Shown here piece after piece: positions 52,288-57,173 of a stretch of DNA of 57,173 nt. Made by a program: the position numbers and the translations under genes. Numbering within the stretch: position 1 is the first letter of the stretch; the number at the start of each line of letters is the position of its first letter. The notes under the pieces are model-generated. The model did not search any database. It was not told where the DNA came from and saw only the letters and a program-made list of their open reading frames with translations. The stretch comes from Streptomyces physcomitrii. GTDB taxonomy: Bacteria; Actinomycetota; Actinomycetes; Streptomycetales; Streptomycetaceae. The stretch is taken from contig NZ_JAAWWP010000024.1 of assembly GCF_012273655.1 (NCBI RefSeq), forward strand, positions 1 through 57,173, given 5' to 3'.

Positions 52288-53049
52288 TCAGTTGAGCGGG
52301 CCGCCGGCCACGTACAGCGTCTGTCCGGAGACGAATCCGGCGGCGTCCCCGGTGAAGAAGGCGACGGCGTTGGCGATGTCCTCGGGGGTGCCGACGCGCT
52401 GGACGGGGATCTGGGTGGCCGCGGCGGCCTTGAAGTCCTCGAAGCCCATGCCGACGCGGTCGGCGGTGGCCTTGGTCATCTCGGTGGCGATGAAGCCGGG
52501 GGCGACCGAGTTGGCGGTGACGCCGAACTTGCCCAGCTCCTTGGCGAGCGTCTTGGTGAAGCCCTGCATACCGGCCTTGGCGGCGGAGTAGTTGACCTGG
52601 CCGCGGTTGCCGAGGGCGGAGGAGCTGGACAGGTTGACGATCCGGCCGAACTTGGCGTCGACCATGTGCTTCTGGACCGCGCGCGACATCAGGAAGGCGC
52701 CGCGCAGGTGGACGTTCATGACGGTGTCCCAGTCCGAGACGCTCATCTTGAACAGCAGGTTGTCGCGGAGCACACCGGCGTTGTTCACCACGATGGTCGG
52801 GGCGCCCAGCTCCTCGGCGATCCGCGCCACGGCGGCCTCCACCTGCGTCTCGTCGGAGACGTCGCAGCCCACGGCGAGGGCCGTGCCGCCCGCGGCGGTG
52901 ATCTTCTCGACGGTGTCCTTGCAGGCGGCCTCGTCGAGGTCGATGACGGCGACGGCGCGCCCCTCGGCGGCCAGGCGTACGGCGGTCTCGGCGCCGATGC
53001 CGCGGGCCGCGCCCGTGACGACGGCTACGCGCTGCTCGGTGGTGGACAT
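52288..53049 (-). CDS. fabG: 3-oxoacyl-ACP reductase-like SDR (FabG type)
   Basis: 253 aa; GAGGAG precedes the ATG. GAARGIG cofactor motif (13-19), NNAG (89-92), S141 with Y154 and K158 (YSAAK). The sequence is close to FabG-like 3-oxoacyl reductases, but this operon lacks other FAS genes, so the main fatty-acid-synthesis role is unlikely. It is the first gene of a two-gene operon, downstream of a consensus promoter with a palindromic operator. Confidence 0.85.
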   Translation of the reverse strand: MSTTEQRVAVVTGAARGIGAETAVRLAAEGRAVAVIDLDEAACKDTVEKITAAGGTALAVGCDVSDETQVEAAVARIAEELGAPTIVVNNAGVLRDNLLFKMSVSDWDTVMNVHLRGAFLMSRAVQKHMVDAKFGRIVNLSSSSALGNRGQVNYSAAKAGMQGFTKTLAKELGKFGVTANSVAPGFIATEMTKATADRVGMGFEDFKAAAATQIPVQRVGTPEDIANAVAFFTGDAAGFVSGQTLYVAGGPLN

Positions 53050-53106
53050 GGTGATCTCCTCGCCCTCGGAAGCCGGTTGACGCGGCTCGTGCGGCCGACC
53101 CCTGGG

Positions 53107-53120
53107 TGAGCGACCGCTTA
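53107..53120. promoter_or_regulatory. Operator-like inverted repeat downstream of the fabG promoter
   Basis: TGAGCG-AC-CGCTTA (5/6 arms; core AGCG-AC-CGCT perfect). It lies about 10-25 nt after the predicted transcription start and 58 bp before the ATG, so a bound TetR-type repressor would act as a roadblock. Confidence 0.5.
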
Positions 53121-53137
53121 GTACCTCACGGGTCGTG

Positions 53138-53166
53138 ACGCTAGAAGCCACGGCACCCGGTGTCAA
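53138..53166 (-). promoter_or_regulatory. Consensus vegetative promoter of the fabG-SDR operon
   Basis: On the minus strand TTGACA (53166-53161), 17-bp spacer, TAGCGT (53143-53138). This is the best -35/-10 pair seen in the window. Confidence 0.7.
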
Positions 53167-53245
53167 CGGCAACCGCCCCGCTGTGATCGATTACCTCACG
53201 GGGAAGTACCGGAAGTACCGGCCCACCCGGACCCTGCGTACCGGC

Positions 53246-53638
53246 TCACCGGACCAGCAGCGCGAGCAGCCGGTCGGCCTCGGCGGCCGGGTCCCTGGTC
53301 AGGCCGGTGTGCACCGGGCCGGGCTGGACGACCGTGGAACGCGGCGCGACCAGCCAGCGAAAGCGGCGCCCCGCCTCGTCGCGCGCGGCCTGCCCGGCCT
53401 CGTCGCCGCCCCGGCAGACCCCCTCGACGGCATGGAGTGCCGCCCGGATCCCCGGGACGTCGGCCTCGGGGTCGAGCGCGCGGAGCCGGTCGGCGTCGAG
53501 GTGCGTACGGGCCCCGACGAAGGAGGCGCCCCGGCAGTAGACCAGGACCCCCGCGTTGATCTGCTCCCCGCGCTCGATCCGGGGCACCACGCGCAGCAGG
53601 GCGTACTCGAAGACGTGCAGCGGGGCCGGTGCGGTCAT
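53246..53638 (-). CDS. DUF3037 family protein
   Basis: 130 aa. It begins MTAPAPLHVFEYALLRVVPR, with RGEQINAGVLVYCRG as the DUF3037 hallmark, and ends in a helical DPAAEADRLLALLVR. Its ATG overlaps the stop of the HipA-like kinase gene (ATGA), so the pair is translationally coupled. The function is unknown. The obligate-looking partnership suggests a kinase partner, substrate or antitoxin (inference). Confidence 0.85.
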   Translation of the reverse strand: MTAPAPLHVFEYALLRVVPRIERGEQINAGVLVYCRGASFVGARTHLDADRLRALDPEADVPGIRAALHAVEGVCRGGDEAGQAARDEAGRRFRWLVAPRSTVVQPGPVHTGLTRDPAAEADRLLALLVR

Positions 53639-54513
53639 CGGGCGGCGCCCTCTCCCGCGGCGGGGCGGGGCGCGGACGCGGTGCCGGGCTCCCCCGGATC
53701 GCCGGTGTCCCGCCGGTCCGGCGGGGTGATCCAGCCGAAGGGCCCGGTGGCGGCGGCCGGTTCGGGCAGGACGAGGTGCCGGTGCACCCGGGCGGCGCGC
53801 GGCAGCAGGACGGCGGCGTAGGCCGCGCGCACCTCCTCGGGTCCGGCGAAGCCCTCCTCGCCTTCGAGCCAGGCGTCCGGGACCTCGGCGGTGACCTCGG
53901 CCAGGAGTTCGGGGGTGATCCGCGGGGCCAGCTCGGCGGCGGCGCGCTCCACCTCGGGGGCGCAGCTCGCGAGGGCGTGCTCCGAGGCGTCGTAGGGGCG
54001 CTCGGCTGCGCGGGCGGCGCCGGGCCAGTGGTGGTGCCAGATCATCGTGGCGCCGTGGTCGATCAGCCACAGCTCGCCGTGCCAGACAAGGAGGTTGGGG
54101 TTGCGCCAGGAGCGGTCGACATTGCCGGTGAGGGCATCGAACCAGAGCACCCGGCCCGCCTCGACGGGGTCCACCCGGTAGGCGAGCGGGTCGAAGCCGA
54201 GGGCGCCGGACAGGAAGCGCATGCCGAGGTTGGCGCCGCCGCTGGACTTGAGGAGCTCCTGCACCTGCTCGTCGGGCTCGCCGAGGCCGAGCACCGGGTC
54301 CAGCTCCAGCCGGACCAGCTCCGGCACCCGCAGCCCGAGCCGCCGGGCGAGCCCCCCGCAGATCACCTCGGCCACCAGCGTCTTGCGGCCCTGCCCCGCC
54401 CCGCGGAACTTCATGACGTACGGGGTGCGGTCGTCGCCCTCGACGAGCCCGGGCAGCGAGCCGCCCTCGCGCAGCGGTGCCGCATAGCGGGCCGCCCTGA
54501 CTTCGGTGAGCAT
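53635..54513 (-). CDS. HipA-like kinase family protein
   Basis: 292 aa. Kinase-like motifs: Lys in YVMKF (K35), the catalytic loop WFDALTGNVDRSWRNPNLL (D133, N138/N140), and the metal-binding LWLIDHGATM (D152-H-G in place of DFG). It has the HipA C-terminal fold but lacks the N-terminal HipA subdomain, and no HipB-like HTH protein is nearby. Instead it is coupled to a DUF3037 gene. It is probably a Ser/Thr kinase with an unknown target. The C-terminal ~40 residues are Pro/Ala-rich. Confidence 0.82.
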   Translation of the reverse strand: MLTEVRAARYAAPLREGGSLPGLVEGDDRTPYVMKFRGAGQGRKTLVAEVICGGLARRLGLRVPELVRLELDPVLGLGEPDEQVQELLKSSGGANLGMRFLSGALGFDPLAYRVDPVEAGRVLWFDALTGNVDRSWRNPNLLVWHGELWLIDHGATMIWHHHWPGAARAAERPYDASEHALASCAPEVERAAAELAPRITPELLAEVTAEVPDAWLEGEEGFAGPEEVRAAYAAVLLPRAARVHRHLVLPEPAAATGPFGWITPPDRRDTGDPGEPGTASAPRPAAGEGAAR

Positions 54514-54671
54514 GGGACCAGGCTACTGCCGGTGACGACCGCCTCCGCTCCCCCGCCCGGAGCACCCGCGCGTGCCCGCCGGGCACTTCGGGCGTTGAAC
54601 GGCCGGTCGTGCCGACGCGTACGACAGGTAGGAGCCCGGTTCTGGGCCGGCCCGTACGGAAGGACAGCACC

Positions 54672-55112
54672 ATGTCGCGCTCGCAGGAATCCGCTTCCGC
54701 CCTCACCCGGCGTACTGCCCTCGCCGCCGCGGGCACCGCGGGGCTCTCCGCCGCCCTCGCCGCCTGCGGGGGTTCGGGGGACTCCGGGCCGTCCGGGGAC
54801 GCGCCGTCCGGCGGCGGCAGCGCGGGCGCCGCGCTCGGCAGGACCTCGGAGATCCCGGTGGGCGGGGGCAAGATCTTCGGGGACGAGAAGGTGGTCGTGA
54901 CCCAGCCGGAGAAGGGGCGGTTCAAGGCCTTCTCCAGCATCTGCACCCACCGGCAGTGCCAGGTGGCCTCGGTCGGGGACGGGACCATCAACTGCAACTG
55001 CCACGGCAGCCGGTTCTCCATCGAGGACGGCAGTGTGCAGGCGCCGCCGGCCACCCGGCCGCTGCCCGAGAAGAAGATCGAGGTCACTGGCGGGCAGGTG
55101 AAGCTCGCCTGA
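54672..55112 (+). CDS. Rieske [2Fe-2S] protein, Tat-exported lipoprotein
   Basis: 146 aa. The twin-arginine signal (TRRTALAAAG) ends in lipobox LAAC (C32), then a Gly/Ser linker. Rieske box 1 CTHRQC gives ligands C91 and H93, and box 2 CNCHGSRF gives C108 and H111. C96 and C110 probably form the stabilising disulfide. It is a small surface electron carrier of the kind often seen in actinobacteria, and its redox partner is unknown. Confidence 0.92.
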   Translation: MSRSQESASALTRRTALAAAGTAGLSAALAACGGSGDSGPSGDAPSGGGSAGAALGRTSEIPVGGGKIFGDEKVVVTQPEKGRFKAFSSICTHRQCQVASVGDGTINCNCHGSRFSIEDGSVQAPPATRPLPEKKIEVTGGQVKLA

Positions 55113-55139
55113 GAACGTGAGGGCCCGGCGCCGCCCGCC

Positions 55140-56045
55140 TCAGTGCGAGACGTGGTCGGCGGCGCGGCGCAGGGCCTCCACGGCGGCGCGGATCGAGGGG
55201 CGCCGGTCGGCGTCCGCCCGCCAGACCGCGTAGACATGCCGGAAGACGCCGTCCCGGACCGGCACCGCGCACACCCCCGCGGGCATCGGTTCGCGGCCGA
55301 GGCGCGGGGCGACGCAGACGCCGAGCCCGGCGGCCACGTAGGCGAGCTGGGTCTGGTGCTCCTCCGCGCGGTGCGCGATGCAGGGTTCGATGCCCTGGGC
55401 GCGCAGGGTGAAGAGCAGCCACTCGTGGCAGAAGGCGCCCTCCGGCCAGGTGATCCACTCGTCCCCGGTGAACTCGGCCAGCTCCGCGGAAGTGCGGCCC
55501 GCCAGCGGGTGGTCGACCGGCAGGGCCACGTCGATCGGGTCGTCGAGGAGGGCGGCCTTGACCAGTCCGTCCGGCAGTCCGAGCGGCTTGTTGTACCAGT
55601 CGAGGACGACGGCGAGATCGAGGTCGCCGCGCACCACCCCGGCGACCGCGCGCTCCGGCTCCCACTCCACGGTGCGCACCCGCAGCCCGGGGTGGCGGGC
55701 GCGCAGTTCGGCGACGGTCGCGGGGAGCAGTCCCCGCGCGCCGGTGGGGAAGGCACCCATCCGCAGTTCGCCGACGGCCTGGCCGCGGTGCGCCTCCAGG
55801 TCGGACTGGGCCAGCTGCACCTGGGAGAGGATGCGCCCGGCGTGCTCGGCGAGGAGCTGCCCGGCGTCGGTGAGGCGCACGCCCCGGCCGTACTTGGCGA
55901 GGAGCTGCTGCCCGACCTCGCGTTCGAGCTTGGCCATCTGCTGGGAGACCGCGGAGGTCGTCACGTGCAGTCCCTCGGCGGCGCCGCTGACCGAGCCGTG
56001 CCGGGCGAGGGCGTCGAGGGTGCGCAGCCGCTCCAGGTTCAACAT
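55140..56045 (-). CDS. LysR family transcriptional regulator
   Basis: 301 aa. N-terminal HTH (MLNLERLRTLDALARHGSVSGAAEGLHVTTSAVSQQMAKLE), then a LysR substrate domain (about 90-295). It is divergent from an EamA transporter across a 26-74-bp gap with a GCTA-N5-TAGC repeat, so it probably regulates that exporter and itself. Confidence 0.92.
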   Translation of the reverse strand: MLNLERLRTLDALARHGSVSGAAEGLHVTTSAVSQQMAKLEREVGQQLLAKYGRGVRLTDAGQLLAEHAGRILSQVQLAQSDLEAHRGQAVGELRMGAFPTGARGLLPATVAELRARHPGLRVRTVEWEPERAVAGVVRGDLDLAVVLDWYNKPLGLPDGLVKAALLDDPIDVALPVDHPLAGRTSAELAEFTGDEWITWPEGAFCHEWLLFTLRAQGIEPCIAHRAEEHQTQLAYVAAGLGVCVAPRLGREPMPAGVCAVPVRDGVFRHVYAVWRADADRRPSIRAAVEALRRAADHVSH

Positions 56046-56054
56046 ATAAGCGAT

Positions 56055-56067
56055 GCTAAGCCATAGC
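56055..56067. promoter_or_regulatory. Inverted repeat GCTA-N5-TAGC between lysR and eamA genes
   Basis: Perfect 4-bp arms, AT-rich for the genome, 10 bp from the LysR start codon. A candidate LysR site. Confidence 0.4.
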
Positions 56068-56071
56068 TCGC

Positions 56072-57097
56072 ATGGAATCTCGCTTGTCCTTATCAGTGCC
56101 TGGTCGCAGGCTTGCTGCCATGACGCGTACGACGGCCACCCCGCCACCCGCCACCGGTTCGGCGGCGCCCCTCTCCCGCACCTCCGCCGAGACCGACTCC
56201 GCTTCCCCGGCGCCCCGCCGCCTGCTCGACTGGCGGCTGCGGTTCGCGCTGCTCTCGCTGATCTGGGGCTTCAGCTTTCTGCTGATCAAGGTCGGCACCC
56301 ATGGCTTCGCGCCGCTCCAAGTCACCCTGGGGCGGCTGGTGTTCGGCACCGCGGTGCTCGCGGTGGCCCTGGTGGTGCGCGGCGAGCGGCTGCCGCGCGA
56401 CCCCCGGCTGTGGGGGCATCTCGCGGTGGCGGCCTTCCTCCTGAACGCCCTGCCGTTCTCGCTCTTCGCCTTCGCGGAGCTGACCATCCCCTCCACGCTC
56501 GCGGGGATCTGCAACGCCACCTCCCCGCTGTGGGGCATGGCCCTGTCGGTGGTCGCCCTCTCCGAGGACCGGCCCACCCGCCGCCGGGTCGCCGGTCTGG
56601 GCATCGGCTTCCTCGGGGTGCTGACCGTGCTCGGCGCCTGGCAGGGCTTCAGCGGGCTCGACCCGGCGGGCACCGCGATGGCCCTGCTCGGCTCGCTCAG
56701 CTACCCGGTGGGCTGGATCTACCTGCGGCGCACGGTCGCGGGCGGCGGCCACTCCCCGATCGCCCTGGTGGGCGGCCAGCTCTTCCTCGGCGCCCTGCAA
56801 CTCGCCGTGGTGACACCGCTGTTCACCTCGCTGCCGGGCCGAATCGAGGTGCTGCCGCTGCTCGCCGTGCTGGCCCTCGGCGCCCTCGGCACGGGTCTGG
56901 CGGTGATGCTCCAGTACGGCCTGGTCACCGAGGTCGGGCCGACCACCGCGCAGATGGTCACGTACTTCATCCCGGTGATCGCGACCGCGGCCGGGGTCGG
57001 GCTCCTCGGGGAGCCGCTGTCCTGGAACACCCCGGTGGGCGCGCTGATCGTGCTCGCGGGCGCGTTCCTGACCCAGTCGAGACCGCGGCGGCGCTGA
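56072..57097 (+). CDS. EamA (DMT superfamily) transporter
   Basis: 341 aa from the first ATG; the ATG at 56120 (MTRTTATPPP) may be the real start and leaves more room for a promoter. The N-terminus is hydrophilic, then come ten helices in two EamA repeats (FALLSLIWGFSFLLIKVG ... and VGGQLFLGALQLAVV ... GLLGEPLSWNTPVGALIVLAGAFL). It is probably an exporter of amino acids or metabolites, controlled by the divergent LysR protein. Confidence 0.9.
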   Translation: MESRLSLSVPGRRLAAMTRTTATPPPATGSAAPLSRTSAETDSASPAPRRLLDWRLRFALLSLIWGFSFLLIKVGTHGFAPLQVTLGRLVFGTAVLAVALVVRGERLPRDPRLWGHLAVAAFLLNALPFSLFAFAELTIPSTLAGICNATSPLWGMALSVVALSEDRPTRRRVAGLGIGFLGVLTVLGAWQGFSGLDPAGTAMALLGSLSYPVGWIYLRRTVAGGGHSPIALVGGQLFLGALQLAVVTPLFTSLPGRIEVLPLLAVLALGALGTGLAVMLQYGLVTEVGPTTAQMVTYFIPVIATAAGVGLLGEPLSWNTPVGALIVLAGAFLTQSRPRRR

Positions 57098-57126
57098 CAC
57101 GACTGCCCTGCGGGGGTGGGGGTCGG

Positions 57127-57170
57127 CGGTGGGGGGGGCCGGGGGTGCGCGCCCCCGGCCCCCCGCACCG
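57127..57170 (+). terminator. Long G/C terminator hairpin after the EamA gene
   Basis: The inner arms GGGGGGCCGGGGG (57133-57145) and CCCCCGGCCCCCC (57152-57164) are perfect. The stem extends outward to 57127/57170 with one mismatch. The loop is TGCGCG. Confidence 0.8.
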
Positions 57171-57173
57171 GTC

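Noticed and set aside
54595..54625. TTGAAC-N19-TACGAC as the promoter of the Rieske gene
   Set aside because: The 19-bp spacer and poor hexamers make it no better than chance.
1..57173. tRNA, rRNA, CRISPR array, IS element, integrase or attachment site
   Set aside because: No cloverleaf-like sequence, spaced identical repeats, transposase or recombinase was recognised anywhere in the window.

Overview
This window is a stretch of actinobacterial chromosome, almost certainly Streptomyces. The DNA is very GC-rich with codon-position-3 G/C bias. GTG starts are frequent, many starts look leaderless (a TANNNT -10 hexamer ending 6-11 nt before the start codon), and terminators are GC-rich hairpins. 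The gene content fits: an AfsR/SARP-type regulator, ACT-GNAT acetyltransferase, SbcCD, a beta-helix exoprotein, Lnt and a Rieske Tat lipoprotein. Most genes are conserved housekeeping or core-accessory genes. I see no tRNA, rRNA, CRISPR, IS element or prophage.

Layout. 1-2.4 kb: 3' part of a secreted beta-helix protein, then an M23 peptidase. 2.5-6 kb: large SARP/NB-ARC/TPR regulator (minus) divergent from a GNAT. 6-8.5 kb: two overlapping CNNM/CorC-type (DUF21-CBS) membrane proteins, preceded by a possible 25-codon acidic/proline-rich leader peptide that overlaps the first start as ATGA. 8.6-10.9 kb: SGNH hydrolase and purB. 11.1-12.4 kb: a hypothetical protein and a decayed ABC exporter operon. 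12.5-17.2 kb: alpha/beta hydrolase, MFS, VOC protein, PhoD-like phosphatase. 17.4-22.3 kb: ACT-GNAT acetyltransferase, a Cys/Met-type PLP enzyme divergent from its probable Lrp/AsnC regulator, and a DUF885 protein. 22.3-26.5 kb: sbcD-sbcC.

26.5-29.4 kb (minus) is the least ordinary region. A haem-oxygenase-like diiron protein, a class I/II aminotransferase and a YczE-type membrane protein follow each other closely, behind a leader of about 230 nt with mutually exclusive hairpins. The flanking non-coding stretch is 573 bp. I propose it as a small uncharacterised metabolite or nitrogen-oxidation operon.

29.9-35.6 kb: YigZ, CoA-binding protein, an XRE-cupin regulator divergent from an EamA transporter with a clear operator, hexapeptide acyltransferase, gamma-carbonic anhydrase, DedA and a hotdog thioesterase. 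35.7-39.6 kb: two tandem paralogous single-pass proteins with a DxDxDG loop, then an MFS transporter. 39.8-44.1 kb: spermidine-synthase-like protein, TVP38-type membrane protein, uppP, csbD and two small proteins. 44.4-48.8 kb: lnt overlapping tail-to-tail with a Gfo/Idh/MocA oxidoreductase, a small lipoprotein and two hypotheticals. 49-53 kb: ung, a peptide-binding lipoprotein, and a two-gene SDR/fabG operon with a consensus promoter and operator. 53.2-54.5 kb: a HipA-like kinase/DUF3037 pair. 54.7-57.1 kb: Rieske protein and a LysR regulator divergent from an EamA transporter.

All family assignments come from reading motifs and remembered families; no searches were run. Hairpins, operators and promoters were found by eye and are candidates.
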